A DNA stretch of 36,710 nucleotides, from NCBI RefSeq assembly GCF_024189295.1, contig NZ_JAIZEN010000026.1:1-36710 (forward strand). Reading direction: 5' to 3'. Below, one piece after another: positions 17,788 to 27,478 of this stretch. A program made the position numbers and the translations under genes. Source of the stretch: Halobacillus sp. A1. GTDB taxonomy: Bacteria > Bacillota > Bacilli > Bacillales > Halobacillaceae. The notes under the pieces are model-generated. The model saw only the letters and a list, made by a program, of their open reading frames with translations, had not been told where the DNA came from and ran no database searches. Numbering within the stretch: position 1 is the stretch's first letter; every line of letters starts with the position of its first letter.

Positions 17788-18108
17788 TCAGTGACCTCCA
17801 CCAACGGAGTCATCATCGTGGGCCTGGTTAATATCAACGATCATCGGTTTTTTCTGACCATAATATTCATAAGTGACCTCATAGTCCTCGTCTTCTTCAA
17901 GGACCATCCAGAGACTTTCATCTTCTACGACGATTTCTTCTCCATCTACCGTAATATAGTAGCCTTCATCGTCATGAGATTTCTCTTCAAGGACAGCTTC
18001 TGTTAAGTGTTTTTCATGGATATAGCCGAAATTCATATACAGCCAGATGCCGAGTACTATGATGAGAATAACGGCGGTGATCCAGTTGAAGGGGTGTGTT
18101 TTTAACAT
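17788..18108 (-). CDS. Small single-pass membrane protein of unknown function
   Basis: A 106-residue protein on the minus strand. The ATG has AAAGGAGAG about nine bases upstream. One transmembrane helix (about residues 9-27, WITAVILIIVLGIWLYMNF) is followed by a very acidic outer or cytoplasmic domain (EEKSHDDEGYYITVDGEEIVVEDESLWMVLEEDEDYEV) with a small beta-strand pattern, and a histidine at the glycine-rich end. It is convergent with the DUF2207 gene and divergent from rpoE, and has its own terminator. I do not recognise the family; the acidic domain suits a halotolerant Bacillaceae. Confidence 0.7.
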   Translation of the reverse strand: MLKTHPFNWITAVILIIVLGIWLYMNFGYIHEKHLTEAVLEEKSHDDEGYYITVDGEEIVVEDESLWMVLEEDEDYEVTYEYYGQKKPMIVDINQAHDDDSVGGGH

Positions 18109-18199
18109 CTATTATGTCTCTCCTTTTTCATTATCTGCTTCTATTTTACGTCAAAATTGTACCAGCACCAAATAAGATCGTCCATTCCTTATACAACGA

Positions 18200-18228
18200 T
18201 TGATTTTTGTTAAAGCTAAACATATAAT
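18200..18228 (+). promoter_or_regulatory. rpoE promoter
   Basis: TTGATT (18200-18205), 17 bp, TATAAT (18223-18228): a good SigA-type promoter 70 bases before the rpoE GTG start. Confidence 0.65.
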
Positions 18229-18299
18229 GAAGGTTATGATTACATGTCATTCGTATGCTGTTTTTATGGACTATGAATGAATAAAGGAGTGCTAGCACC

Positions 18300-18839
18300 G
18301 TGACAGTTAAAGAATTGAGCAAAGAGCAGGTTCAAGAGATTTCCATGATCGACCTTGCAATCCTCATTTTAAAAGATGAGAGACAAGCATTAGATTTCAA
18401 TGAAATCTTCGAGCGTATTGCTAAAATGAAAAATTTCACTGCAAGCCAGAAAGAAGCTAATATTTCGCAGTTTTATACAGATTTGAACGTTGACGGCGGC
18501 TTCATGACGATCGGTACAAACCGCTGGGGATTGAAAACCTGGTATCCGGTGGAGCAGCTGGAAGAAGAAATCGCGACTCTTCCACAGAAGCGTAAGAAGA
18601 AAAAGAAAAAACCTTCCAAGCTGCTTGAAGATGAGCTGGGTGTTGAAGGCTTTGACGATGAAGAAGAAGACGACCTTGATGAAATCGAGCTGACCGATGA
18701 AGACTTGGACCTTGATGATGACACCGACGATGATTACGAAGGTGATTATGAAGAGGACGAGCTTGATGAGGAAGAAGAAGAGATTGTCAAAGAGGACGTA
18801 AGCTTCGTCGGCGATGAAGATGAGGAAGAAGAATCCTAA
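18300..18839 (+). CDS. rpoE: RNA polymerase delta subunit
   Basis: 179 residues. The folded N-terminal HARE-HTH domain (about 1-90: ISMIDLAILILKDERQALDFNEIFERIAKM ... GTNRWGLKTWYP) is followed by a lysine patch (RKKKKKK) and an almost purely Asp/Glu tail, the classic delta layout. Delta binds core RNA polymerase in Firmicutes, loosens non-specific nucleic acid binding and speeds recycling. The GTG start at 18300 has AAAGGAG upstream and gives the conserved start MTVKELSKEQ. It lies directly before pyrG, as in B. subtilis. Confidence 0.95.
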   Translation: MTVKELSKEQVQEISMIDLAILILKDERQALDFNEIFERIAKMKNFTASQKEANISQFYTDLNVDGGFMTIGTNRWGLKTWYPVEQLEEEIATLPQKRKKKKKKPSKLLEDELGVEGFDDEEEDDLDEIELTDEDLDLDDDTDDDYEGDYEEDELDEEEEEIVKEDVSFVGDEDEEEES

Positions 18840-18841
18840 GG

Positions 18842-18870
18842 TTGACTTTCGAGGACCAAATGGGTAATAT
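18842..18870 (+). promoter_or_regulatory. pyrG promoter
   Basis: TTGACT (18842-18847), 17 bp, TAATAT (18865-18870), beginning three bases after the rpoE stop. The expected start point, seven bases on, is the GGGCTC at 18878. Confidence 0.7.
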
Positions 18871-18877
18871 TTTATTT

Positions 18878-18940
18878 GGGCTCTTTAATTTTCGTATGAA
18901 CGTTATAACGCTCCCCTTTACCGGGGAGCGTTTTTTGTTT
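18878..18940 (+). promoter_or_regulatory. pyrG CTP-responsive attenuator leader
   Basis: The predicted transcript starts GGGCTC and meets a terminator hairpin, AACGCTCCCC (18907-18916) with GGGGAGCGTT (18923-18932), followed by a T run. In B. subtilis pyrG, low CTP makes polymerase slip and add extra Gs at the GGGC start; the poly-G pairs with the C/U-rich 5' arm of the terminator and prevents termination. Both parts, a GGGC start and a GCTCCCC arm, are present here, so the same control is very likely. Confidence 0.8.
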
Positions 18941-18959
18941 TTTAAACGTTGTCCTTCTG

Positions 18960-18988
18960 AAACTCTTATCATTTATTGATAAGAGTTT
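18960..18988 (+). other. Second hairpin in the pyrG leader
   Basis: AAACTCTTATCA (18960-18971) and TGATAAGAGTTT (18977-18988) form a perfect 12-bp stem with a 5-base loop. Only one further T follows the stem, so it is a poor terminator. It may protect the pyrG mRNA 5' region or be a weak second stop. Confidence 0.5.
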
Positions 18989-19048
18989 TGGATAGAGACG
19001 CTGGTTTAATTTCAATATATAGAATAGCCGACCAAATGAAATGGATAG

Positions 19049-20665
<1,617 letters not shown>

Positions 20666-20677
20666 TAGTGAAGTACG

Positions 20678-20710
20678 CCTCGAACGCTTGTTAAGCGTTC
20701 GAGGTTTTTT
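20678..20710 (+). terminator. pyrG terminator
   Basis: CCTCGAACGCTT (20678-20689) pairs perfectly with AAGCGTTCGAGG (20693-20704) around GTT, followed by TTTTTT. Confidence 0.92.
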
Positions 20711-20814
20711 GTGTCCTATTACTTAGATGAATGCTGGTGTACTAAAATAGAAACGTCCAGAAAATTACAGAATAATGATGCACCTCAAATTCTTAAAAGG
20801 TAGTGTCCACACTT

Positions 20815-20823
20815 TTTGACAAA
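20815..20823 (-). promoter_or_regulatory. Candidate Spo0A box upstream of spo0F
   Basis: TTTGACAAA on the + strand reads TTTGTCAAA on the minus strand, matching the Spo0A box core TTTGTCRAA. B. subtilis spo0F is under Spo0A~P and SigH control. The site is about 180 bases before the start codon. I found no convincing SigH or SigA promoter in 20711-20998; the rest of that 288-base gap is A/T-rich without a gene. Confidence 0.4.
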
Positions 20824-20998
20824 AATCAGCAGATTCTTCCTTTTTCTAAGAAAGAAAAAGATAAAAAAAGAGGTTTTCTTGCAAACTTCTCACTATTTTA
20901 AAAAATATGCAGGAGATCGCCTTGAATTTGTAGAAGTTATAGACCAAAAGACATAAAAGGTATAGGAGATGCATGTTTAGATGGAAAGGTTGTGAAAA

Positions 20999-21364
20999 AT
21001 GGGAAACAAAGTACTTATAGTAGACGATCAACCAGGCATACGCATGTTGCTGGAAGAATTATTAAAAGGCGATGGCTATGAAATTATTACAGCAAAAACA
21101 GGGAAACAAGCGTGTGAAGAAGTGACGAAGCACAATCCAGACTTAATCTTAATGGATTATCGGCTTCCGACGATGAGTGGAGGAGAAGTGCTCGAATACT
21201 TACACGGCCAGGAATATCATAAACCCGTATTAATCATGACCGGACTCTCTCCGAAATCTATTGCAGATGAAGCGGAATATCCCTTTGTAAAAGAAATTAT
21301 TTCCAAGCCGTTCGACATTCATGTCATGCGAGAACTAGTGGCACAAACAATTGAGGATGTGTGA
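20999..21364 (+). CDS. spo0F: Sporulation phosphorelay response regulator Spo0F
   Basis: A 121-residue single-domain receiver without an output domain. The acidic pocket residues are in VDDQPG (Asp9, Asp10), the phospho-acceptor is Asp53 in LILMDYRLP, the switch Thr is in LIMTG and the conserved Lys in SKPFDI. It takes phosphate from sporulation kinases and passes it to Spo0B. The DDQxGIR stretch used by B. subtilis Spo0F to dock its partners is kept, while the later loops differ (LSPKSIADEAEYPF instead of an AYGELDMI-like stretch). Synteny (pyrG before, fbaA after) supports the name. Start ATG with a weak AAAGG nine bases upstream. Confidence 0.85.
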   Translation: MGNKVLIVDDQPGIRMLLEELLKGDGYEIITAKTGKQACEEVTKHNPDLILMDYRLPTMSGGEVLEYLHGQEYHKPVLIMTGLSPKSIADEAEYPFVKEIISKPFDIHVMRELVAQTIEDV

Positions 21365-21380
21365 ACCACATCTTTTTTTT
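21356..21380 (+). terminator. spo0F terminator overlapping its stop codon
   Basis: GATGTG (21356-21361) pairs with CACATC (21367-21372), followed by eight Ts. The 5' arm lies in the last codons of spo0F. Confidence 0.75.
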
Positions 21381-21383
21381 GGA

Positions 21384-21397
21384 TGAAAGCGTTAACT
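21384..21397. promoter_or_regulatory. cre-like site upstream of fbaA
   Basis: TGAAAGCGTTAACT matches TGWAANCGNTNWCA except at the last base. It lies about 140 bases before fbaA, just after the spo0F terminator. CcpA effects on glycolytic genes are plausible, but the site is imperfect. Confidence 0.35.
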
Positions 21398-21471
21398 CTC
21401 TCCTTTGATGTTGCACCTTGTTAAGCGTATTGGTATTCTAGTACTGTGCCTAAGCTTACATAACATATTTT

Positions 21472-21488
21472 TTTGTGAAATACACAAA
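21472..21488. promoter_or_regulatory. Inverted repeat in the fbaA promoter region
   Basis: TTTGTG-AAATA-CACAAA is a perfect 6-5-6 inverted repeat about 48 bases before the fbaA start, overlapping a weak promoter-like TTGTGA. It looks like an operator, but the regulator is not recognised; the spacing does not fit the Rex consensus. Confidence 0.4.
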
Positions 21489-21535
21489 TTATATGTTAGT
21501 AATAGAGAAGTATATACATTAAAGGAGGATCTTTC

Positions 21536-22399
21536 ATGCCATTAGTTTCAATGAAAGAAATGCTAGAAAAAGCTAAGGAAGAACGCTACGGAGTAGGGCA
21601 GTTCAACCTTAACAACTTAGAATATGCCCAGGCTATTCTTCAGGCTGCTGAAGAGGAGCAGTCTCCAGTAATTCTTGGAGTATCTGAAGGTGCGGGTCGT
21701 TACATGGGCGGTTTCAACGTCGTTGTAGCGATGGTTAAATCACTAATGGAATCATACGGTACTACTGTACCTGTGGCCATTCACTTAGATCACGGTTCAA
21801 GCTTCCAGAAATGTGCAGAAGCAATCCATGCTGGATTCACTTCTGTCATGATCGACGCTTCTCACGATCCTCTAGAAGAAAACATCGCGGTTACGAAAAA
21901 AGTAGTTGAACTTGCACACATTCACGGTGTATCTGTTGAAGCTGAACTTGGCCGTGTAGGCGGACAAGAAGACGATCTTATCGTAGATGATGCTGAAGCA
22001 GCTTACGCCATTCCATCTGAGTGTAAAGAGCTTGTAGACGCGACAAATGTCGACGTCTTCGCACCAGCACTAGGTTCCGTACACGGACCTTACAAAGGCG
22101 AGCCTAACCTAGGATTCGACCGCATGGAAGAAATCATGGGAATCGTAGACAAGCCACTTGTACTTCACGGTGGTACTGGTATTCCGACAGCTGATATCAA
22201 GAAGGCTATCTCTTTCGGTACAGCTAAAATCAACGTAAACACAGAGAACCAGATTTCTCAAGGTAAAGCAGTACGTAAAGTGCTTGAAGAACAGCCTGAG
22301 CAATATGATCCACGTAAATATCTTGGACCTGGTCGTGACGCGATCAAGGAAACAGTTATTGGAAAAATGCGTGAATTCGGTTCATCACAAAAAGCATAA
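21536..22399 (+). CDS. fbaA: Fructose-bisphosphate aldolase, class II
   Basis: 287 residues. Zinc-dependent aldolase of glycolysis and gluconeogenesis that splits fructose-1,6-bisphosphate into glyceraldehyde-3-phosphate and dihydroxyacetone phosphate. Landmarks: HLDHGSS (Asp85 catalytic, His86 zinc ligand), [26 protein letters not shown] (zinc His) and LHGGTGIP. A strong AAAGGAGG site precedes the ATG. Codon use is more T/A-ended than in the neighbouring catabolic operon, as expected for a highly expressed gene. It has its own terminator. Confidence 0.96.
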   Translation: MPLVSMKEMLEKAKEERYGVGQFNLNNLEYAQAILQAAEEEQSPVILGVSEGAGRYMGGFNVVVAMVKSLMESYGTTVPVAIHLDHGSSFQKCAEAIHAGFTSVMIDASHDPLEENIAVTKKVVELAHIHGVSVEAELGRVGGQEDDLIVDDAEAAYAIPSECKELVDATNVDVFAPALGSVHGPYKGEPNLGFDRMEEIMGIVDKPLVLHGGTGIPTADIKKAISFGTAKINVNTENQISQGKAVRKVLEEQPEQYDPRKYLGPGRDAIKETVIGKMREFGSSQKA

Positions 22400-22410
22400 G
22401 ACACATAGAA

Positions 22411-22443
22411 GGAAGCCGTTACTGAGTAGCGGTTTCCTTTTCA
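22411..22443 (+). terminator. fbaA terminator
   Basis: GGAAGCCGTTAC (22411-22422) pairs with GTAGCGGTTTCC (22426-22437) with two G.U pairs around TGA, followed by TTTTC. Confidence 0.85.
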
Positions 22444-22497
22444 AAATGTATGAAAACGCAATCATTCGATATTTTTTTAAAAAGGAGAGGAATATGA

Positions 22498-23142
22498 ATG
22501 AAATTTTTCATTGATTCAGCTAGTATTTCAGAGATAAAAGAGGCTAATGCATTGGGATTGCTTGACGGGGTAACGACAAACCCGAGTTTAGTAGCGAAAG
22601 AAGGCGTATCTTTCCATGAACGTCTGCGTGAAATCACTTCTGAAGTCACCGAAGGTTCGGTCAGTGCTGAGGTCATTTCTCTGGATGCCGAGGGGATGCT
22701 GCGAGAAGCTAAAGAGTTAGCGGCCATTGCACCGAATATTACGGTAAAGGTTCCGATGACGCTTGAAGGACTGAAAGCTGTAAAAGCCTTGAGCGACTTA
22801 AACATCAAAACGAACGTCACGCTCATTTTCTCCGCGAACCAGGCCTTGATGGCCGCTCGTGCAGGAGCTTCCTATGTTTCTCCTTTTCTAGGAAGGTTAG
22901 ATGATATCGGCCACAATGGTGTAGACTTGATTGCTCAAATAGCTGAAATTTTCGATCGTCATGCGATTGATTCTGAAATCATCGCCGCCTCAGTGCGCCA
23001 CCCGGTCCATTTAACGGAAGCAGCGATCAATGGAGCCCATATCGCAACAGTTCCATTTAAGCTTTTTGAACAAATCGTGAAGCACCCGCTTACGGACCAG
23101 GGTATTGAAAAATTCCTTAATGACTGGAATAATCAAAAATAA
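22498..23142 (+). CDS. tal: Transaldolase / fructose-6-phosphate aldolase family (YwjH-like)
   Basis: A 214-residue short transaldolase (TalC/FSA type, about 215 residues against about 320 for the long type). The Schiff-base Lys84 is in ITVKVPMT; other marks are [27 protein letters not shown] and SPFLGRLDD. It acts in the pentose phosphate pathway. Of two overlapping ATGs, 22498 is right: it follows AAAGGAGAGG by seven bases and gives MKFFIDSA, while the ATG at 22494 opens a frame that ends after six codons. It probably forms an operon with murA. Confidence 0.93.
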   Translation: MKFFIDSASISEIKEANALGLLDGVTTNPSLVAKEGVSFHERLREITSEVTEGSVSAEVISLDAEGMLREAKELAAIAPNITVKVPMTLEGLKAVKALSDLNIKTNVTLIFSANQALMAARAGASYVSPFLGRLDDIGHNGVDLIAQIAEIFDRHAIDSEIIAASVRHPVHLTEAAINGAHIATVPFKLFEQIVKHPLTDQGIEKFLNDWNNQK

Positions 23143-23208
23143 GAGTGAATTGGTAAAAGATGCATACACTAAGCACAAAATCTTTGCGCTTAAAGTGAGG
23201 AGTTTCTC

Positions 23209-24495
23209 ATGAAAAAATTATTAGTAGAAGGTGGCACTCGTCTGCGCGGACAAGTACGCGTGGGAGGAGCCAAAAATAGTGCTGTCGCTTTGCTTCCTGC
23301 AGCCATATTAGCGAATTCAACAGTAACAATCGAAGGACTGCCGGATATTTCTGACGTTCAGACTCTCTCAGAGCTGCTGGAGGAAATAGGCGGAACTGTA
23401 CGTAAAGATGGACAAACAGTAGAAATAGATCCTTCGACAATGATTTCCATGCCGCTGCCTAATGGCCGCGTCAAAAAATTGAGAGCCTCCTATTATTTTA
23501 TGGGAGCGATGCTCGGTCGTTTCAACAAAGCCGTCATCGGCCTTCCCGGAGGCTGTCACTTAGGACCTCGTCCGATCGACCAGCACATCAAAGGATTTCA
23601 AGCCCTCGGTGCTGAAGTCACAAACGAACAAGGCGCGATTTATCTGCGTGCGAAAGAGCTGCGCGGTGCACGCATCTACTTAGACGTTGTCAGTGTCGGA
23701 GCTACCATTAATATCATGCTGGCCGCTGTCAAAGCGAAAGGCAGAACCGTCATCGAAAACGCCGCGAAAGAACCCGAAATCATCGATGTCGCCACTTTGC
23801 TGGCAAGCATGGGCGCTAAAATCAAAGGAGCCGGTACCGATGTTATCCGCATCGAAGGAGTAGACGAGCTGAACGGTTGTCTGCACACCATCATACCCGA
23901 TCGGATTGAAGCCGGAACCTATACGATCATGGCAGCCGCTCAGGGCGAAGAAATGATCATTGATAACGTCATCCCACAGCACCTGGAATCCTTGTTGGCC
24001 AAGCTTCGCGAAATGGGAGTAACCATAGAGGAAAATGACGAACAGCTGTATGTAAGGCCAGGAAAATCATTGAAGAGTGTCGACATCAAAACACTCGTCT
24101 ACCCAGGATTTCCGACCGACCTCCAGCAGCCGTTCACATCCCTGCTCACCCAGGCGACAGGAACCGGAGTGGTCACCGATACCATCTACCAGGCCCGCTT
24201 CAAGCACATCGATGAACTGCGCCGCATGAACGCAGCCATCAAAGTCGAAGGCGGAGCCGCCATCGTAGCCGGCCCCTCCAAGCTGCAAGGCGCCAAAGTA
24301 AAAGCCACCGACTTACGAGCCGGAGCCGCCCTCGTAATCGCAGGTCTGATGGCCGACGGAATCACAGAAATCACAGGCATCGACCACATCGAACGAGGCT
24401 ACGAAAACATAACCAACAAACTCATCGAACTAGGTGGAAAAATCTGGTACGAAGAAATGTCCGAAGAAGAAGTAGAACAATTCCAGAATTCATAA
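23209..24495 (+). CDS. murA: UDP-N-acetylglucosamine 1-carboxyvinyltransferase
   Basis: A 428-residue EPSP-synthase-fold enzyme that transfers enolpyruvate from PEP to UDP-GlcNAc, the first committed step of peptidoglycan synthesis. The active-site Cys116 in [16 protein letters not shown] is present, so the enzyme should be open to fosfomycin alkylation. Other marks: [14 protein letters not shown] at the N-terminus and [12 protein letters not shown]. The position between tal and rho corresponds to B. subtilis murAB (murZ), one of two paralogues there. Start ATG with GTGAGGAG upstream. A family A repeat begins directly after the stop codon. Confidence 0.95.
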   Translation: MKKLLVEGGTRLRGQVRVGGAKNSAVALLPAAILANSTVTIEGLPDISDVQTLSELLEEIGGTVRKDGQTVEIDPSTMISMPLPNGRVKKLRASYYFMGAMLGRFNKAVIGLPGGCHLGPRPIDQHIKGFQALGAEVTNEQGAIYLRAKELRGARIYLDVVSVGATINIMLAAVKAKGRTVIENAAKEPEIIDVATLLASMGAKIKGAGTDVIRIEGVDELNGCLHTIIPDRIEAGTYTIMAAAQGEEMIIDNVIPQHLESLLAKLREMGVTIEENDEQLYVRPGKSLKSVDIKTLVYPGFPTDLQQPFTSLLTQATGTGVVTDTIYQARFKHIDELRRMNAAIKVEGGAAIVAGPSKLQGAKVKATDLRAGAALVIAGLMADGITEITGIDHIERGYENITNKLIELGGKIWYEEMSEEEVEQFQNS

Positions 24496-24496
24496 A

Positions 24497-24673
24497 AGAA
24501 AAGCGGAGGCGAGCGGTACTTTAAGGAAGATCGACTAACTTCGCCACATCCTGTGGCAACGTCGACCTGACCCCCGTCCTGGGGGCCCAAGCAAAGCGAT
24601 GCAGTGAAGCGAACTTTCTTCACGTAATCGAATTGCTTATATCGAAAGGTCCTGCGAGCCGTAGCTGGACAGT
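24497..24673 (+). repeat. Family A structured repeat, long type (unit A6)
   Basis: 177 bp starting one base after the murA stop. Outer arms GGCGAGCGG/CCTGCGAGCC as in A4, with the extra module (CCACA-TCC-TGTGG, CCCCC-GTCCT-GGGGG). Confidence 0.85.
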
Positions 24674-24857
24674 CGAAAAGCGAGAGAGGCGTTTAGGCCT
24701 GTTTTCAAGGAAGATCGACTAAAATCGCCACATCCTGTGGCAACGTCGACCTGACCCCCGTCCTGGGGGCCCAACCAAGATGCCGCAATCGAGTGGTCTT
24801 TCTCGATGGAGGTAGATTGCTTACGACGCGAAGGCCTGCCTCTCGCAGCTGGACAGT
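24674..24857 (+). repeat. Family A structured repeat, hybrid type (unit A7)
   Basis: 184 bp. It carries both the AGGCCT/AGGCCT stem of short units and the extra module of long units. The terminal hairpin has ATCGAG/CTCGAT where other units have GTGAAG/CTTCAC, a clean compensatory change. Confidence 0.82.
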
Positions 24858-24979
24858 CGAAAAGCGGAAGCGGCCCGTTAGACACGACACGCATAAGCAA
24901 GATGCCGAAGTGAAGCGATTTTCCTTCACGTAGGTAGATTGCTTATGTCGCGAGTGTCTGGCCGCTGCAGCTGGACAGA
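24858..24979 (+). repeat. Family A structured repeat, short type (unit A8)
   Basis: 122 bp, close to unit A2 (AGCGGCC/GGCCGCT, AGACAC/GTGTCT) with CATAAGCAA/TTGCTTATG replacing CGTAAGCAA/TTGCTTACG. Confidence 0.85.
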
Positions 24980-25011
24980 AGAAAAAATGAATCTTTTTTA
25001 AAAAATAGGAG

Positions 25012-25033
25012 GCCGGAGTGATCCGGCTTTCTT
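25012..25033 (+). terminator. Terminator upstream of rho
   Basis: GCCGGA (25012-25017) pairs with TCCGGC (25022-25027) around GTGA, followed by TTTCTT. It probably ends the tal-murA-repeat transcript. Confidence 0.65.
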
Positions 25034-25073
25034 CACTTTTTTTAAACCTCCTACAACCTGCCGGCAAAATTAC

Positions 25074-25103
25074 TTGAATCCTTATCCATACAAGTTGTAC
25101 AAT
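25074..25103 (+). promoter_or_regulatory. rho promoter
   Basis: TTGAAT (25074-25079), 18 bp, TACAAT (25098-25103). It gives a leader of about 170 bases before the rho GTG. Rho autogenously controls its own leader in many bacteria, but no specific element is recognisable here. Confidence 0.6.
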
Positions 25104-25279
25104 GAGTAGAGTTTACTAAAGATAAATAAATCTCGTAACCCTCAAGAAGAGCTTCTATCACCTTCCGTATATTCTTCACGTCCCAATTTTTCAAGAGAAA
25201 ATATTAGTTAGATAGATGAATCGAAGGCATGCTCGGGTATACAAGTCTACAGGAAAAAATAAATTAAAGTGGTGATTTC

Positions 25280-26572
25280 GTGTCAGAAGTAACAATTTCA
25301 AGTTTAGAGACTATGACCCTGAAAAAACTCTACTCGCTGGCTAAGCAGTTCAAAGTTTCTTATTATGCTAAGCTTACGAAGAGAGAGTTGATTTTTGCAA
25401 TTCTAAAAGCACAGGCCGAGAAAGACGGCTTCTTATTCATGGATGGAATTTTGGAAATTATTCCTTCCGAAGGCTTCGGCTTTTTACGTCCAATCAATTA
25501 TTCGCCGAGTGCGGAAGATATTTATATTTCAGCTTCACAAATCCGCAGGTTCGATCTGCGTAATGGTGATAAAGTTTCCGGGAAGGTCCGCCCTCCTAAA
25601 GAAAACGAACGCTATTATGGTCTACTGCACGTAGATGCCGTCAATGGAGAAAATCCGGAAACAGCTAAAGAGCGCGTACATTTTCCAGCATTGACCCCGC
25701 TTTATCCTGATCGGAAAATGAAGCTTGAGACAGAAGGCAAAAAGCTGTCGACAAGAATCATGGACCTTATGTCTCCGGTAGGTTACGGACAGCGTGGATT
25801 GATCGTAGCTCCGCCAAAAGCAGGGAAAACGATGCTGCTTAAGCAAATGGCCAACAGCATTTCAGTCAACCACCCAGATTCTAAATTGATCATTCTCCTC
25901 GTAGATGAGCGTCCCGAGGAAGTGACGGACATCGAACGTTCTGTTGCACCTGACGTGGATGTAGTCAGCTCCACGTTTGATGAAGTTCCAGAAAACCATA
26001 TCAAAGTGGCTGAGCTTGTCCTTGAACGCGCGATGCGTTTAGTAGAACATAAGCGCGACGTAATCATCTTAATGGACAGCATCACGCGCTTAGCTCGTGC
26101 CTATAACCTGGTTATTCCGCCAAGCGGACGTACACTTTCAGGCGGTATCGATCCAGCGGCTTTCCATCGTCCTAAACGGTTCTTCGGAGCGGCACGTAAT
26201 ATTGAAGAAGGCGGCAGCTTGACGATTCTTGCGACCGCGCTTGTCGATACAGGCTCCCGCATGGATGACGTCATCTATGAAGAGTTCAAAGGAACAGGAA
26301 ACATGGAGCTGCACCTCGACCGCAGTCTGGCCGAACGAAGAATCTTCCCGGCTATCGATATCGTCCGTTCAGGAACGCGTAAAGAAGAACTTCTCCTGCC
26401 GAAAACCGAACTGGATAAAATTTGGGCGATTCGTAAAACGATGTCCGACTCCAACGATTTTGCCGAGCGTTTCTTACGCCGACTTCGCTCCTCGAAGAGC
26501 AATGAAGAATTTTTCGACGTAATGGACAAAGAGATGCAGGGGAAAACGGCGAAAGCCGGAGCTAGAAAATAA
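25280..26572 (+). CDS. rho: Transcription termination factor Rho
   Basis: A 430-residue hexameric RNA helicase. The N-terminal Rho-N helices (about 10-45) and cold-shock-like RNA-binding domain ([16 protein letters not shown], then [16 protein letters not shown]) are followed by the RecA-type ATPase with Walker [12 protein letters not shown] (about 177-187), Walker [12 protein letters not shown] and the Q/R loops ([24 protein letters not shown]). GTG start at 25280 with AAAGTGGTG upstream, giving [10 protein letters not shown]. The insert seen in some high-GC Rho proteins is absent. It has its own promoter and is followed by rpmE, as in B. subtilis. Confidence 0.96.
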   Translation: MSEVTISSLETMTLKKLYSLAKQFKVSYYAKLTKRELIFAILKAQAEKDGFLFMDGILEIIPSEGFGFLRPINYSPSAEDIYISASQIRRFDLRNGDKVSGKVRPPKENERYYGLLHVDAVNGENPETAKERVHFPALTPLYPDRKMKLETEGKKLSTRIMDLMSPVGYGQRGLIVAPPKAGKTMLLKQMANSISVNHPDSKLIILLVDERPEEVTDIERSVAPDVDVVSSTFDEVPENHIKVAELVLERAMRLVEHKRDVIILMDSITRLARAYNLVIPPSGRTLSGGIDPAAFHRPKRFFGAARNIEEGGSLTILATALVDTGSRMDDVIYEEFKGTGNMELHLDRSLAERRIFPAIDIVRSGTRKEELLLPKTELDKIWAIRKTMSDSNDFAERFLRRLRSSKSNEEFFDVMDKEMQGKTAKAGARK

Positions 26573-26587
26573 TAAATCTATTAGATG

Positions 26588-26616
26588 TTGCATTGCCTTA
26601 CCAGGGCTGATATAAT
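26588..26616 (+). promoter_or_regulatory. rpmE promoter
   Basis: TTGCAT (26588-26593), 17 bp, TATAAT (26611-26616), starting 15 bases after the rho stop codon. Confidence 0.7.
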
Positions 26617-26622
26617 CTTTCT

Positions 26623-26716
26623 ATGTGAGTTTCAGTACAAGGTGTCACGACTAACCTTCGAAGGCTCTTACAATAACTCTGTTTCAAAGGACTCAGGGCA
26701 AAAAGGAGTGGAAGAA
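26623..26716 (+). promoter_or_regulatory. rpmE leader, candidate L31 autoregulatory structure
   Basis: About 95 transcribed bases precede the ATG. They contain complementary pieces (for example CCTTCGAAGG) and a GGACTCAGGG stretch before the AAAAGGAG site. Structured L31 leaders bound by the ribosomal protein are described in Firmicutes. I cannot confirm the match without a covariance model search. Confidence 0.35.
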
Positions 26717-26717
26717 C

Positions 26718-26963
26718 ATGAAAGAAGCAATTCATCCAGAATACCGTAAAGTGGTATTTCTAGACACAAGTTCTGATTTCAAATTTCTAAGCGGATCTAC
26801 ACAAGGATCTGAAGAGACAATCGAATGGGAAGATGGAAACACTTACCCGCTAATTCGTGTTGAAATTAGTTCAGAGTCTCATCCGTTCTACACAGGCAAG
26901 CAGAAAGCTGACAAAGCTGGCGGCCGTGTCGATCGCTTTAAGAAAAAATATAACCTTTCATAA
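26718..26963 (+). CDS. rpmE2: Ribosomal protein L31, type B (zinc-independent)
   Basis: 81 residues starting [18 protein letters not shown]. It contains no cysteine, so it is the C-minus (type B, YtiA-like) form and not the zinc-ribbon form of about 66 residues. The C-terminal [14 protein letters not shown] motif is the family signature. In B. subtilis the gene next to rho is the zinc-binding rpmE, while the type B gene is elsewhere and Zur-repressed. Here a type B gene holds the rho-adjacent place. ATG start with AAAAAGGAG upstream. Confidence 0.93.
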   Translation: MKEAIHPEYRKVVFLDTSSDFKFLSGSTQGSEETIEWEDGNTYPLIRVEISSESHPFYTGKQKADKAGGRVDRFKKKYNLS

Positions 26964-27011
26964 TAATGAATGCACACCCGATAAAGGTGTCCATTGCATA
27001 ATTTTGAACAA

Positions 27012-27047
27012 AAACAGGCAAATTATCTTACCGTTTGCCTGTTTTTT
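27012..27047 (+). terminator. rpmE terminator
   Basis: AAACAGGCAAA (27012-27022) pairs with TTTGCCTGTTT (27034-27044), followed by TTT. A smaller hairpin (GCACACC/GGTGTCC region) lies 40 bases upstream. Confidence 0.85.
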
Positions 27048-27059
27048 GTTAGTTAAGAA

Positions 27060-27236
27060 AGAAAAGCGAAGGCGAGCGGTATTTTAAGGAAGATCGACTA
27101 ATTTCGCCCCATCCTGTGGCAACGTCGATCTGACCCCCGTCCTGGGGACCCAAGCAAGACGATGAAGTGAAGCGTTTTTTCTTCACGTAATCGAATTGCT
27201 TATATCGAAAGGTCTTGCGAGCCGGAGCTGGCCATA
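27060..27236 (+). repeat. Family A structured repeat, long type (unit A9)
   Basis: 177 bp, close to A4 and A6; outer arms GGCGAGCGG/CTTGCGAGCC. One pair in the CCACA/TGTGG hairpin is lost (CCCCA). The end reads GAGCTGGCCAT instead of GAGCTGGACA. Confidence 0.83.
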
Positions 27237-27357
27237 AGAAAAGCGGAAGGGGCGTTTAGGCCTGAAACGCATAAGCAAGATGCCGAAGTGAAGCGAACTT
27301 TCTTCACGTAGGTAGATTGCTTATGACGCGAAGGCCTGCCCCTTGCAGCTAGCCATA
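27237..27357 (+). repeat. Family A structured repeat, short type (unit A10)
   Basis: 121 bp. Outer arms AAGGGGC/GCCCCTT, another complementary variant. Inner CATAAGCAA/TTGCTTATG and GTGAAG/CTTCAC. Confidence 0.85.
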
Positions 27358-27478
27358 AGAAAAGCGAAAGGGGCGTTTAGGCCTGAAACGCATAAGCAAG
27401 ATGCCGAAGTGAAGTGAACTTTCTTCACGTAGGTAGATTGCTTACGACGCGAAGGCCTGCCTCTCGCAGCTGGCCAGA
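27358..27478 (+). repeat. Family A structured repeat, short type (unit A11)
   Basis: 121 bp. The left arm is of A10 type (AAGGGGC) but the right arm is of A1 type (GCCTCTC), so the outer helix is mismatched, as expected of a recombinant between units. Confidence 0.82.

Noticed and set aside
20881-20998. A SigH promoter for spo0F (AGAGGTTTT or AGGAGAT with GAATTT).
   Set aside because: The spacing between the candidate -35 and -10 elements is wrong in each combination tried.
21472-21488. The fbaA palindrome as a Rex operator.
   Set aside because: Rex sites read TTGTGAA-N4-TTCACAA (18 bp); here the arms are two bases too close and lack the inner TTC.
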